Numbered from the stretch's first letter, positions 29,559-40,205 are shown. The stretch: DNA of 64,000 bases from Phaeodactylum tricornutum CCAP 1055/1 (GCF_000150955.2 NC_011696.1:62001-126000), one strand, 5' to 3'. Notes: generated by a model from the sequence alone, not told the origin. Program-made: numbers and translations.

Positions 29559-32030
29559 ATGGGGAAACGCAAGCAGCATCAACAGTTACCGAAAATAGCA
29601 GATCACGTATCTGAATCGGAGGATGAGGAAATCGAGGAGGACGAAGCGTTCAATTCAGAAGATGAACGCAAATACGGCGGATTCTTCGAACGAGGTTTAG
29701 CACCAGAATCTTCCAAGACAGCAACAGTCGATAGTGACGCCGAATCGGAAGAAGATGAGGATAGCGACAATATAGCAGATAGAAACGGGTCGGAGGAAGG
29801 CGATGGAGGTCAATATATGCTTGATATGCTCGATATACTTGGTGAAGACAGCTCCAAAAAGAACTCGAGAGAAATCAAAACACCTCAAATGGCAATCAGT
29901 GTCAAAGAATCCGAGTTTTCTGCATCGGTCTTGCCATCGGCAAACCTTACGCTAGACTCACTGATGAAGGGATTGGAGGACACCAAAGGATTCGGAGTGG
30001 TTCAAAAAACCATGAAGAAAATTGCGCAGGGCCATGCCACGGCGGCACCGGTTGCCCGTGTTGTTTCCGAGCGTGCGCAACGCAAGGTTCACTATGAGCA
30101 GCAAACGAAAGAAGTTGATAAATGGATTGACGCGGTGCAGGAAAATCGACAGGCAGAGACTCTAGATTTTCGCCCGAAAGAACGATTAGAGATTTCCCGT
30201 GACGTCTTGGTGGACAAGTTTGTGCCGACGACCGATTTCGAAAAGCAACTTCACGAAGCGTTACAAGAAGCCGGGCAACTAGACGAAGAAGATATGCTCA
30301 GGGCGGAAGAACGGGCTCTACAGGATGACCTTGGTGCGAATGAGATTACCATGGAAGAATACAAGCAGAGAAGAGGGCAACTCGCCAAGATGCGTGCTCT
30401 CATGTTCTATCACGAACAAAAGCGCCACCATATGAACAAGATAAAATCGAAGAAATATCGTCGAATTCGGAAAAAGCAACGCCTTCGCGGGAAAGAAGGC
30501 GAACTAGAAGCCGAAATGGAGGAGAACCCTGATCTTGTCCGAGAGCTTCAGGAGAAAGAAGAAGTTGACCGAATGAAGGAACGAATGACGCTCGCTCACA
30601 AAAATACAAGCAAATGGGCGAGGCGGATCTTGAAGCGAGGCAAAAACGTTGATGTTGATACTAGACGAGCCTTGTCCGCACAGAATAAACGCGGAGACGA
30701 ACTTTTAAAGAAAATGTATTCAGGATCAGGCGAGGAAGACGGAGATGACTCAGACAGCGAAGATCTCATCGAAGCGGCTAGGAAAGTTCTGCAAGATACA
30801 GAAGAAGAAGAAGTTGCAGGGTCTTCTAAAGGCAAAGGGCTCCTGAACTTATCCTTTATGCAACGGGGAATTGAAAAGCAGCGGGAAAAAGCCAAAGAAG
30901 AGGCTCGTCAGCTTTTGCTCGAATTGGAGGCAAACGAGCGTATCGAAACAAGCGACAATGATGGTGACACTAATATGAACTCAAAAAAGAAGAAGAGAGT
31001 CGCCGGCGCTGCTGAGATGAAGGCTGTACTCAAGGAGGGAGCGCTTGTTGTTTCTTCCCTTCAAACTGGCGGTTCAGCTAGTGTAGCCATGAGTGGTGGC
31101 ATAGACATCAATTCTGACTTCGCAGATCAGAATGAAGCAAAGATGTCAAGCTACGCCAGTGAACATACTGCGGCCCTCTCATTGGGAAATTCGCCTAAAT
31201 ACATTCAGCCAAGGCAACTTGTGAAGCCGATGGAGAAAAAGGGCTCAAACACACAGGATCTCTGCCCACAACCCGATAACGAAGTAAATCCCTGGCTACT
31301 TTTGAAATCACAGGGAAACGAAGTCTCAGATACTGCTAGCATGACATCCAGACCGGGAATAGGTGCCAAACTATCGTTATCAAATCAAGCGTTGGTGATT
31401 GACCCTGAGAAAGCGGTTTATATGATGGAACAGAAAGGAGACACGGAGCTTTCTGTAAATAAGATATTCACGAACGATGTTGTGACCTCGACGGAGAAGA
31501 AAATAACTATGCTCACACAAGAAGAATTGGTGAGAAAGGCGTTTGCGGCTCCGTCGGACAAGGAAATTGAAGAAGAATTTGCAAACGAAAAAGATGCCAT
31601 TCAGGACTCTGAAGACCCTACTCGCACAAGAAAGAAAGATAAGCTTTCGAATACAGTGTCGGGATGGGGTTCTTGGACTGGGAAGGGAGCCCCTCCACCT
31701 AAGCCTCCGAAAAAGATTCCAAGGCACTTGTTGCCTCCTGAACAGAAGCTTTCGAAAAGAAAACGTGAAGATGCTACGAAGCCAAATGTGATCATCAGCG
31801 AAAAGCGGATAAGGAGAACCGCCGACAAGTTTATGATATCACAGATTCCGTATCCGTACACTTCGCGTGAGGAGTACGAACGAGCCATGGTTGGGGGGTT
31901 AGGAAGGGAGTGGAATGTTACAAGCAGCATGAAAGACATGACACGTCCAGAAATCATGACTCGATCGGGCAAAGTGATTCAGCCAATTTCGAAGAAAGTG
32001 AAGCAAAAACGCCCAGCTGCAAGATTTTAG
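29559..32030 (+). CDS. UTP14: U3 small nucleolar RNA-associated protein UTP14
   Basis: This is a single exon of 823 residues from the ATG at 29559 (the frame begins 6 bp earlier at a TTG). The N-terminus is acidic and Ser-rich (SESEDEEIEEDEAFNSEDE), followed by a charged helical middle (LMFYHEQKRHHMNKIKSKKY, then RRIRKKQRLRGKEGE, which matches the UTP14 KIKSKKYRK signature). The C-terminus has SGWGSWTGKG and PNVIISEKRIRRTADKFMIS, then QIPYPYTSREEYERAM and GLGREWN..., the most conserved UTP14 blocks. UTP14 belongs to the small-subunit processome in the nucleolus and activates the helicase Dhr1/DHX37 during 18S rRNA maturation. Convergent with the gene at 32150, 119 bp between stops. Confidence 0.95.
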   Translation: MGKRKQHQQLPKIADHVSESEDEEIEEDEAFNSEDERKYGGFFERGLAPESSKTATVDSDAESEEDEDSDNIADRNGSEEGDGGQYMLDMLDILGEDSSKKNSREIKTPQMAISVKESEFSASVLPSANLTLDSLMKGLEDTKGFGVVQKTMKKIAQGHATAAPVARVVSERAQRKVHYEQQTKEVDKWIDAVQENRQAETLDFRPKERLEISRDVLVDKFVPTTDFEKQLHEALQEAGQLDEEDMLRAEERALQDDLGANEITMEEYKQRRGQLAKMRALMFYHEQKRHHMNKIKSKKYRRIRKKQRLRGKEGELEAEMEENPDLVRELQEKEEVDRMKERMTLAHKNTSKWARRILKRGKNVDVDTRRALSAQNKRGDELLKKMYSGSGEEDGDDSDSEDLIEAARKVLQDTEEEEVAGSSKGKGLLNLSFMQRGIEKQREKAKEEARQLLLELEANERIETSDNDGDTNMNSKKKKRVAGAAEMKAVLKEGALVVSSLQTGGSASVAMSGGIDINSDFADQNEAKMSSYASEHTAALSLGNSPKYIQPRQLVKPMEKKGSNTQDLCPQPDNEVNPWLLLKSQGNEVSDTASMTSRPGIGAKLSLSNQALVIDPEKAVYMMEQKGDTELSVNKIFTNDVVTSTEKKITMLTQEELVRKAFAAPSDKEIEEEFANEKDAIQDSEDPTRTRKKDKLSNTVSGWGSWTGKGAPPPKPPKKIPRHLLPPEQKLSKRKREDATKPNVIISEKRIRRTADKFMISQIPYPYTSREEYERAMVGGLGREWNVTSSMKDMTRPEIMTRSGKVIQPISKKVKQKRPAARF

Positions 32031-32149
32031 CCCGTGTTTTGCTTTTGCTGTGAAAAACCTAGAACCAAAGAAGCATGGTCACATCTAAGGATACCATTGG
32101 AAACAAACGTTTTTATTTTTTCCAATACATACTATTCAATGCATTTTTA

Positions 32150-33301
32150 TCACTGTTCCAGCACTCCCAAATCAAGAAGAGATCGGATCTGCTCTAAGAG
32201 CGACGCTCTTTCGTCAAACTCAAGCTGTGACTCGCAAACTTTGGCTTCTCCATTTTCGTCCTTCACTTCGGTAATGATCGCCACCTCTAAACACGTTTTG
32301 CGTGAAAGTTCTCCGAAAACACCGGTTTTCTGACAGAGAAAGATGAACTCCTCTCCTTTCTTGTTTCTCGGTGTCTTTCGCAATGTCACACCCCACATAC
32401 TTCTTATAACTTCTGCATTTTCAGTAGCGAGACTCTCTTCCTGGAAGGAGTTCAAGCTGTTTCCAAAACCTAGTCCTAGCCTCGGATTCTGGCGTATCAT
32501 TTTGAGAAGCTTTGCTTTGCCATCGTCGTCTAAGACGGATTCTTCGAAAATCTCGTTACCTTCCTGATCTTTGTGAGTAGACGTGATTACACGTTTTCCG
32601 AGACAGGCGGCTCGATCCAATTCGCCGATTCCACCAGTTTTCAGGTCGAGGAATATAAGATCATCCTTGTTATCCTCGACACAAGCAAACTCACGGCATT
32701 TTAGCATGACTTCGTAAAGGCCAAGATCTGCCATTACATCGCAAAATTTTTTGAGCTTCGCTCCATAGTTGTCCATCTGCTCTAAAATTTGCTTGTCAAT
32801 AATCTCGGCCAGGGTTACCTTTCTCATGTGCTGCAAGCTTTCTCCGTAATATGTCAGTCGGCCATATTCTTCGAAATTGTCACGAATGAGAACAGCTCCC
32901 ATATGAAACTTGTTGTAGCCGCTGTCATTTTCCATTGAGACTGTAGAAGGAATCAAGGCATCTTTTTCTTCTATAACCGAAGCCATCATTTTAGACATTT
33001 CATTCAGGCAGTTTCTTGCCTTGACGGAAGAAAAATAACGGTCCGCTGTAAGGTCTCCGCTTTCTATGTACGCTTCAACTTTCTTTACCTGATTTGCGAA
33101 TGCCTCCATGCTATGAGAAAACTGTTCGTATGCCCCTTGGGCGTTCACTATATTGTCTTCTTCTAAGAATATTTCGAAGCGGTTGAGAAATGATCCCCTC
33201 CAACGCCTGAAGATTTTTGCAGTCTTGATGAATTCGAGCTTCTCTAGCATCAGCTTAAGATCATCATCAGACTTGAGTGGGTTTCCTGCAGAAGAGACCA
33301 T
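32150..33301 (-). CDS. Unknown protein with an internal tandem domain duplication
   Basis: This is a single exon of 383 residues starting with the ATG at 33301, with no signal peptide or TM helix. The N-terminal 200 residues are mostly charged helix (LEFIKTAKIFRRWRGSFLNR, FEIFLEEDN, VKKVEAYIESGD). The C-terminal part holds two copies of a module of about 62 residues. Copy A, residues 215-276 (32474-32659), starts LIFLDLKTGGIGELDRAACL. Copy B, residues 319-379 (32165-32347), starts FIFLCQKTGVFGELSRKTCL. Both continue with a V/I-I-T-hairpin rich in Lys/Glu/Asp and end in a helix with LL..IR...LGL. The copies are separated by about 42 residues. I recognise no family. It is likely soluble and cytosolic, as nothing in the sequence directs it elsewhere. 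Confidence 0.7.
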   Translation of the reverse strand: MVSSAGNPLKSDDDLKLMLEKLEFIKTAKIFRRWRGSFLNRFEIFLEEDNIVNAQGAYEQFSHSMEAFANQVKKVEAYIESGDLTADRYFSSVKARNCLNEMSKMMASVIEEKDALIPSTVSMENDSGYNKFHMGAVLIRDNFEEYGRLTYYGESLQHMRKVTLAEIIDKQILEQMDNYGAKLKKFCDVMADLGLYEVMLKCREFACVEDNKDDLIFLDLKTGGIGELDRAACLGKRVITSTHKDQEGNEIFEESVLDDDGKAKLLKMIRQNPRLGLGFGNSLNSFQEESLATENAEVIRSMWGVTLRKTPRNKKGEEFIFLCQKTGVFGELSRKTCLEVAIITEVKDENGEAKVCESQLEFDERASLLEQIRSLLDLGVLEQ

Positions 33302-33636
33302 GGTTTAGCTTATATTTGTTGCACTTCAGTGCTGTTCCTCGCTTTCCATGAGCTGTAGAATGACCCTCACGCAAAATGTGAGTTCCGGAGTCACACCCAA
33401 GTAGATTTCCATTCTGGCAGAGACACATAACGAAATGAAGACATCAGACATCGATGACTATTTTATCTGCGTGACGTACAGTAAGGGACATACTTTTATT
33501 CCTCACGAACTCGCAACAGCGGCCTACTCGACAATCTGCTGAAGGTACGAATATGTCCCTTGGAAAGCAAGCTATTAGTAAGTAGCAGCATAAACTTTCA
33601 GTTTATAACAAAGTGAGGAAACGGCTTATCTTGGAT
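33302..33636. other. Intergenic region between two minus-strand genes
   Basis: These 335 bp form the presumed promoter of the duplicated-module gene. A TGACGT hexamer (bZIP/CRE-type core) lies at 33472-33477, about 170 bp before that gene's start codon. Nothing else was seen. Confidence 0.35.
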
Positions 33637-34656
33637 CTACAAACTGTCCATATCCAGAAAGTCTAAATCGTCGTCCGAAAGATCTGGTTGCTTTTCGCTC
33701 TCTTTCGGTTTCGAGTCCTTCTTATGCTTTTTGTTTTTCTTTCGCTTTTTTGGCGTTTCTACTTCTGTAATGTTCGAGTTGCTCTCCTCCGCTGAAGCGT
33801 TCGTGTCCACAACGTCCGACGACGAGCTGCTCGTTGCCGGTACTTCGTCGTTAATCGTATCCGATGCTGAACGTTTCACCAACAGTTCGTTCGCTTTTTC
33901 TTCGTCTCCTTGCGCTTCTTTCAGGATTTTCCGTCGTTCCGCACGCGAGACAAAATCCAGCGGTCTCTCGTACTCAAAGTAATCATCCTCATCGGCGACA
34001 TCCTCCAAAATCCGATCGCGATCCATCACAAAATTTTCCTTGCCCTTGGCGCCACACGAAAAACAACCCAAACCGCCGATGCCCGTGTTCCCCTCGAAAA
34101 AGAATTCCCTGGTTTTGGCAATAAAAATAGTGGACCCACATTTTTTGCAGGTGAATGCTTTCAAATCTTTTTCTTGTTCTTTGCTGGTAATAATATTGTT
34201 CCAGTTAGGCTGACGATCCCACACGGGAATCTTGTACACATAGCGAGCACGGTACCATTTAATGCAAAACCCAACCGCGAACCAATAGTAGGGATTGCGA
34301 AAGCACCAGTCCCATCGAAATCCAGCCAGAGCCGCCAGTATTAAGTACGTTCTGGGGTTGTGTATTTTCTTGATCCGACCGAACAAGCCAGCAATCTGAA
34401 CTTGTTCGGGATCTAGTCCAGCTGCGGAAATCGTATCGAAGCGATGTATAAAATTACGTAGGCGAGACGATTTGGATAGCTTGTCTCCTTCCCGTCTTGG
34501 AGTTACGAACAGGGCCGATTCGATGGCTTTCGACCGCAAGGATGTCGTTTGTTGCAGGTCTAGTGTTGCTGTCCAGGTTATTAATTGTGGTGAAAATCCC
34601 AACACCCGTGTTACGCAGAGACACAGCAGGGTGCATTTGATATTCAACGAATTCAT
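33637..34656 (-). CDS. Plastid-targeted zinc-ribbon membrane protein, unknown
   Basis: This is a single exon of 339 residues (ATG at 34656). The start MNSLNIKCTLLCLCVTRVLG, then FSPQLITW, is a signal peptide with Phe at the cleavage site, i.e. a plastid presequence. Hydrophobic segments around residues 100-135 (TYLILAALAGF and YYWFAVGFCIKWY) could form one or two membrane helices. A zinc ribbon follows with two CxxC knuckles: FTCKKCGSTIF and LGCFSCGAKG, about 23 residues apart. The C-terminal third is acidic and then very Lys-rich (KKRKKNKKHKKDSKPKESEK), ending DLSDDDLDFLDMDSL. The layout suggests a plastid membrane protein with a soluble metal-binding head. Small CxxC plastid proteins often assist assembly of photosynthetic or RNA complexes, but no family is recognisable. 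Confidence 0.72.
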   Translation of the reverse strand: MNSLNIKCTLLCLCVTRVLGFSPQLITWTATLDLQQTTSLRSKAIESALFVTPRREGDKLSKSSRLRNFIHRFDTISAAGLDPEQVQIAGLFGRIKKIHNPRTYLILAALAGFRWDWCFRNPYYWFAVGFCIKWYRARYVYKIPVWDRQPNWNNIITSKEQEKDLKAFTCKKCGSTIFIAKTREFFFEGNTGIGGLGCFSCGAKGKENFVMDRDRILEDVADEDDYFEYERPLDFVSRAERRKILKEAQGDEEKANELLVKRSASDTINDEVPATSSSSSDVVDTNASAEESNSNITEVETPKKRKKNKKHKKDSKPKESEKQPDLSDDDLDFLDMDSL

Positions 34657-35190
34657 GGTATTTCAATTTGATCCTAGAATGGAGTCGCTCACAGACAACC
34701 AACCTCCTTTCGCCATTGATTTGTGAGAAACCAAAGGCGTCGTCTAACAAATCAGCTGTCCTATTGAATATCCCATCCAACGGGACACATAAATGGGTCC
34801 TGTTGTTGCCAAGTGCCAGCTGGAATACACGAAACGACCACGATATTGGAACGTTATACAAACGTTAACGAGGACAGTCGGTTCACGCAATCGGTGTGCG
34901 CACGCCGACCGGTCGACACGTACGTTCTCGTGGTCGGTTGGCGGCGCAGCGATCGTTGACTGTGATGCAGACGCAGCGTTGGTATCCGACGAGTCCGCAA
35001 GGGCGATTTTTTTTCGAATGTTGAACAGTCAGGCAGCACGACAATACCACGGATCCGCCCCACCGCAACACGGTCGTGACATCCAGAAGTTTCTGTGAGA
35101 GGTTCCGTTTGCCCTTAGTTGTTGGTTTCTTCCTTTCTCCTTGGTCGGCGTCTGTGTGCTCCATCATTATCTTTCGAATCGAAGGCCAAG
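34657..35190. promoter_or_regulatory. Divergent intergenic region, zinc-ribbon gene / FtsZ
   Basis: This 534-bp region is flanked by two plastid-protein genes and should hold both promoters. The open frame before FtsZ begins at a TTG (35119) and adds no credible coding. Short ORFs on both strands were judged spurious. Confidence 0.35.
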
Positions 35191-36606
35191 ATGCGGATTA
35201 GTTCCAAACTGATGGCTGTCTGGCTCACGACAACCGTCGGTATCGCTTCCGCCTTTCAGCCAGCGACACCTTCTCGTATTCGCCAAAGTCCACGGACAAC
35301 GGTCGTTCTAGCCATGTCCGATGACTGGAAGCCTCCGGCTCACTGGAAGTTTACGGGTTTCCGCTACAAGGATTCTGCCAGACAGAGTTCCTACGATACG
35401 GATGGTGGCCTCATGCCGGACGGTGGTCTCAGTCCCTGTGTCATTAAAGTAATTGGGGTGGGTGGTGGTGGCTGCAACGCGGTAGACCGAATGTTGGACA
35501 CGGCTGTAGGCGGCGTCGATTTTTGGGCCCTCAACACCGATGCCCAGGCTTTGGGCCGCTCGAAAGCTAAAGGGGCCAAAGTCTTGAACATTGGGGCCTC
35601 CGCAACCCGTGGTTTGGGCGCTGGTGGCAATCCGGAAATTGGACGCATCGCGGCAGAAGAATCACGCAAAGAAATTGCCGCCATGGTTACTGGGACAGAT
35701 TTATGCTTTGTTACATCGGGTATGGGAGGAGGAACTGGCTCCGGTGCGGCACCAGTGGTGGCGGAGGTTGCCAAAGAAGAAGGATGTTTGACCGTTGGAA
35801 TCGTGACCAAGCCTTTTGCCTTTGAAGGAAAAAGGAGAATGAAGCAAGCGATTGCCGCGATTGAGAGGTTGCGAGAGAATGTGGATACGGTCATCGTAGT
35901 GTCCAACGACAGACTGCTCGAGATTATTCCGGATGACACCCCAATGGAACGCGCTTTCGCTGTGGCGGATGACATCCTCCGACAGGGCGTCGTCGGTATT
36001 TCCGACATTATTGTTAAACCTGGTTTAATCAATGTCGATTTCGCGGACGTACGATCCATTATGAGTGGAGCCGGTACCGCGTTGATGGGTATCGGTATCG
36101 GTGCGGGAAAGACTGCTGCGGAAGATGCGGCGGCTGCTGCCATTTCCAGTCCCCTGCTCGACTCTACGATTGAGAATGCCAAAGGCGTGGTCTTTAACAT
36201 TAGCGGTGGACAGAATCTTTCTTTGAATGAAGTGAATCAAGCAGCCAAACTCATCTACTCAACTGTTGAGGCCGATGCCAATGTGATTTTCGGGGCTTTG
36301 GTAGACGACACATTGGAAGACAATATTTCGATTACTGTCTTGGCTACTGGATTTGTGGAACGGGGACGCGAACAGGAAATGAAGGTATCCTACAAGAAGG
36401 AATCGCCACTGGACGAATTGAACGACGTTCGCAACGGAAAAATGTCCAAGGCTAACACACCAACACCGGTATCTCAGGAGAAGCGACGAGAAGTTGAGGA
36501 CCCCCCTCCTCCAAGCCCGAAACGAGATCCCCTACCGAAAGAAAGTGGCGACAAGATTCCTTCTTTTCTCAAAAACTTGAAGAAGCGACGGTACAGAATC
36601 CGATAG
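35191..36606 (+). CDS. FTSZ: Plastid division protein FtsZ
   Basis: This is a single exon of 471 residues from the ATG at 35191. The leader [21 protein letters not shown], then FQPATPSR, is a textbook ASA|F plastid presequence. The GTPase core is complete: [28 protein letters not shown], the tubulin signature [12 protein letters not shown], and [10 protein letters not shown], then [12 protein letters not shown]. The C-terminal subdomain follows ([19 protein letters not shown], then [10 protein letters not shown]). A disordered Pro/Lys linker leads to a terminal peptide [14 protein letters not shown], resembling the bacterial/FtsZ2-type IPxFL peptide that binds ring anchors. FtsZ polymerises into the stromal ring that drives plastid division. 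Diatoms carry more than one plastid FtsZ; which paralogue this is cannot be settled here. A 269-codon antisense frame inside it is a codon-bias shadow. Confidence 0.96.
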   Translation: MRISSKLMAVWLTTTVGIASAFQPATPSRIRQSPRTTVVLAMSDDWKPPAHWKFTGFRYKDSARQSSYDTDGGLMPDGGLSPCVIKVIGVGGGGCNAVDRMLDTAVGGVDFWALNTDAQALGRSKAKGAKVLNIGASATRGLGAGGNPEIGRIAAEESRKEIAAMVTGTDLCFVTSGMGGGTGSGAAPVVAEVAKEEGCLTVGIVTKPFAFEGKRRMKQAIAAIERLRENVDTVIVVSNDRLLEIIPDDTPMERAFAVADDILRQGVVGISDIIVKPGLINVDFADVRSIMSGAGTALMGIGIGAGKTAAEDAAAAAISSPLLDSTIENAKGVVFNISGGQNLSLNEVNQAAKLIYSTVEADANVIFGALVDDTLEDNISITVLATGFVERGREQEMKVSYKKESPLDELNDVRNGKMSKANTPTPVSQEKRREVEDPPPPSPKRDPLPKESGDKIPSFLKNLKKRRYRIR

Positions 36607-36865
36607 TGCACCATTTCAAGGCAATTATATTATAGTATCGGCAGCATTCATCAAGCAGGAGGGGGATTTCGTTTATTGGCACGAGCATGTGCGGTATGCC
36701 ACAGTAGGGCTTCCAGAGACAACGTAAAGCGAAGAATTTTCCTCGAAGATCGGAATACAACCCTCACCATTAATTCATCCATATTAACTACGAGTAATAA
36801 GTCAGTTTCAAGACAACCACAAGGCTGCTCTATAGAATATTTTTACGTCGCAAGAAATCCAGCAT

Positions 36866-37705
36866 TTAGTTTCGCGCACGCTTGATGAGGGGCGCCAAAA
36901 TAGCGATCAAAATGATGAGAATGAGTCCTCCCAAAATCAAGGTCATTTTCAAATTCTTGCAGGCCATTTGCTTACGCAAGTCGTTGGAACGTTTCTTGAA
37001 AACGGAAGCTTGTTCGTTCAGCTGATCCGACTTGTCCGCCAAAGTCTCGGCCTGTTCCGTGTTCTTGAGCATGTCAGAAATGTTGTCCTGCATCTGGCTC
37101 TTGACCACGTCCACCTTTCCGAGCAAGGCCGAGGCCTTGTCCACCTTGTCCAGATCGTCATACTTTTCGCAAGTAGTCTGCATGATTTTCTTCGCCTTTT
37201 TTGTGAGGGCGTTGTCGGCCGCGGACGGTACTTCCGAACCAAACTTGCCCATAAACTCGGTGTAAAGCTCTTGCAACATCTGGATCGCCACGCGGGAGGG
37301 GTAATCATGTCCGGTGATAACTCCAAAGCCTAGATGAAAAGGAATTGGCAGCAGAAATAAGCGTACGGCACGTCATGGCATCAGTCTCATGAAGGCAATC
37401 GCGTACGACTACTTACAAACTCCAGCGGCGTCAGATCCGTACACGACCTGGTGTTGATCCGACTGAACGACCTTGAATCCACCAATCGATCCGGCCTCGG
37501 CTAAGCCTCCAGGAGGATCATTCTCAATGACCTTGGCGACAGCTGCGGCGTAGGATTGATCGCGTCCACCGTACAAGGACGTTTCGTCGGTCGCGGCGCC
37601 TCCGTGCGTCTCGTACTGGGCAGCGTGATCGTACTTGGCCAAGGTGACGGTGCTTCCTTCCGACAAGCGATACGCCAAAAGGCAACGAAGTTTGGTGTCC
37701 GGCAT
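36866..37705 (-). CDS. Longin-type R-SNARE (VAMP7/VAMP72-like) with Asn at the zero layer
   Basis: Two exons, 37705-37417 and 37329-36866 (87-bp intron, donor GTAAGT, acceptor ATCTAG), give 250 residues. The join gives AGVCFGVITGHDYPSRVAIQ. Residues 1-120 form a longin domain (LRCLLAYRLSEGSTVTLAKY; ending IQMLQELYTEF). The SNARE motif spans about 165-220 (VVKSQMQDNISDMLKNTEQA, then ETLADKSDQLNEQASVFKK), followed by a TM anchor (MTLILGGLILIILIAILAPL) and a basic tail. Aligned to VAMPs (VLERDQKL or VLDRGEKLE), the ionic zero-layer Arg is Asn186 (codon 37063-37061). Longin VAMPs serve endosome-vacuole and plasma-membrane fusion. The tail-anchored topology is intact, so the protein is probably functional despite the layer change. 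Confidence 0.88.
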
Positions 37706-38247
37706 GGTGAACTTGTAAGCAGAGTTACTGGTGTTACAGAGCGAACCTGTGTTTCGTTTCGGGGAAAAGACTTTGGTAAAAACAGGATTGTGTTGTTCCC
37801 TCGCGTTCGTGCCGGGATGAGAATGGTATTTTTCGTTACTCCTCTAGTGCTAGACTGCGCTGGACCGCGCACGGCTTGGCGGCCAAACGGTCTTTTTTGT
37901 CGTGCTGGCCTGGCCCGGCCCCGCTACGGACCACTTGAAATGTGCACAGACAATGACTACGAGCACTACACACCCAACTGGATACCGTAGCTTACAAGTA
38001 GGCGTACCCCGTACCAACAACATGAATTTACATTTAGAGTCAGGGTAACAGGGTACGGGTTCGCTTCGGGAGGAGTGGACGGAAAAGTGTTGGCTCCGCA
38101 AATACAATTACCGGATGTCACTTGTCCTGTCAGTCTCAATCCTAATATGAAGAGAAAATCACCAGTGATGCTAACTACAAATTCGATGGCTGCTAAAAAA
38201 TCATCACCATGCAAATTTACAATTGTTTCAATTGGCGCGGTGGACCT
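37706..38247. other. Intergenic region, R-SNARE / HflX
   Basis: This 542-bp region lies between two minus-strand genes, holding the SNARE promoter and the HflX 3' end. ORFs on both strands (60-144 codons) lack family features and overlap each other. Confidence 0.3.
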
Positions 38248-40205
38248 TCAGTCTTTTTTCACACTGTGTCGACCACGTCCCACAGCTACCCAATCGATGT
38301 CCTCTTCCCCGTTGGCGCTCACGCCAACGGAAGCCGAATGAATGTTTGCTTTCGGGATCAGACTGTAGGGCTCCAATCGGTTCGCCACAGCCTGTGGAAC
38401 AAGCGCGCGTACGTAGGTTCCCTTTTCTCTGTAGTCAACGACTTCGACATTCCCTTGCTCGTGTACTATATTCAATTCCTCTCCTTTCGAATACGGAAGT
38501 TCTACTTCAATGGGTACGAGCAAGCTCGACATGGCATCTTCCACCACAGACACGAAATCTTGCATGCCGTCTCCTTCTAAAGCAGAGACTGCAACTGTGA
38601 AATCCTCCAACGCAGCTTGACATCTCAACTCATCCGCCTCTACGGGATCAAGCAAGTCGATCTTGTTCAAAACGCGGACCATTGGCTTGTCGGAAGCTTC
38701 AATGTCCGCCAGTACGCTGCGAACGGATTGCTCTTGCTTACGCCAGGTAGGATTGGAAACGTCGATGACGTGAATCAGCACGTCTGCTTCCTGTACTTCC
38801 TCGAGAGTGGCGCGAAATGCCGCCACCAAATGCGTCGGCAGCTTCTGAATGAAGCCGACCGTATCTGTCAACAGTACTTCTGGGTGTGTCTTGTAGCCAG
38901 GTAACTTTACTTTCCGAGTTGTAGGGTCCAGTGTGGCGAACAACATGGATTCGGCCATGACGCCTGCTTTGGTCAAATAGTTTAGCATGCTTGATTTACC
39001 AGCGTTAGTGTAGCCGACCAGCGATAAGATAGGAAGACCTGTCCGCTCCCGACCCCGCCGATGCATCGCTCGTTGCTTTTGCACATCATCAATCTTTTGC
39101 TTCAAAGTAATGATACGATCCCGGACTAGCCGCTTGTCGATCTCTAGCTGCGACTCTCCCGGGCCGCGAAGACCAACACCACCAGCTCCGGATTGCCGTT
39201 CTAGATGCGTCCACATTCGGGTCAAGCGAGGTTTGCGGTACTCATGCAAGGCGAGGTCGACCTGCAGCTTACCTTCACGAGTTTTGGCATGCTGCGCAAA
39301 GATATCCAAAATCAGTGCCGTCCGGTCAATCACCTTGATTTCTCCTCCTTGAAACAGAAAATCGTTTTGCAGAGATTCTTTGTTGAAGGCATTCTCCAGC
39401 GATTTCTGCTGACCTGGTGACAACTCTGCGTCAAATACAATCGTGCAGCAGTCGTACTCTTTCATTTTCTCTTCTGCTTCCTTGACTTTTCCGGAGCCAA
39501 TGTACGTCCTCGGGTTGACATCGTTCAATCGTTGCGTCACCTCACCGACTAGCTCAAGTCCGGCAGTTTTTATTAATTCCCGCATTTCAATCAAACTCTC
39601 ATCTAGTGTGAAATATGGCTCCTCTGCGTCGTTGTCGACCTTTTGCTGTCTCGGGTATCCTTCGGGAATGGCATAGAATTCGGTTTCGTAGGCAAGGCTG
39701 GCCGCGATTTTTCTCTGGTTCTTCCGTCGCTTGTTGTTTTCCTCGACACCTACAAGGATGCACTTTTCCACCTTGCGTCGCATTCCATCAGCGTCCACGT
39801 ACATGCGGTCTTCCCTTTCTTCCAGTATATCCGACTGGTCGCGAGTAAAACCTGCAAACGCCGAGATCTCTTCGTTATCGTCGTCGTAGTCAATGTCATA
39901 AAAACCCATTGACGCACCATCCTCTAACAGTAAATCGTCGAGGTCGTCGTCGTCATCGGTACAAGAGGCACAGACGACGATTGTGTAGGATCTTTTGGAA
40001 CCAATCCATAAATCGGCCACACTGCTGTACTCGAACGTCGATGCCTGCTTAATTTTCCATTCAACTTCGGTCCGAAGGCATCGGCTTTTCCAGACAAAAA
40101 AGGGAAAGAGTCGTAGCCGACCGCCGTTAATATTGCTATGATGAAAACTTGCGTTCTACCGAAACCTGCATATCTCTGCAGATTGGAATTTTGGGACCAA
40201 TCCAT
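38248..40205 (-). CDS. HFLX: HflX-type GTPase, probably plastid-targeted (5' exon structure unresolved)
   Basis: The HflX frame is continuous from 40020 down to the stop at 38248. Its N-domain has [18 protein letters not shown] and [19 protein letters not shown], followed by [20 protein letters not shown] and a G-R-rich turn ([19 protein letters not shown]). The G domain has G1 [12 protein letters not shown]3 [10 protein letters not shown] and G4 NKIDLL. HflX binds the large ribosomal subunit and can split stalled ribosomes. The frame has no ATG near its start (40020 is GTG). In the overlapping upstream frame, ATG codons at 40268, 40247 and 40205 lead through a hydrophobic stretch ([11 protein letters not shown]) to [21 protein letters not shown], an ASAFAP-type presequence. 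The phase change between frames implies an intron near 39840-40045. A GTACAG donor near 40038 with an acceptor about 180 bp on (TTTGCAG) is one fit, not proven. Confidence 0.8.

Noticed and set aside
35391-36200. 269-codon antisense ORF inside FtsZ
   Set aside because: It mirrors FtsZ codon bias, is very Ala/Ser/Pro-rich, and has no homologous motif; the sense strand is certain.
37556-37990. 144-codon plus-strand ORF over the SNARE first exon
   Set aside because: It overlaps a well-supported exon antisense and ends in promoter DNA; no family features.
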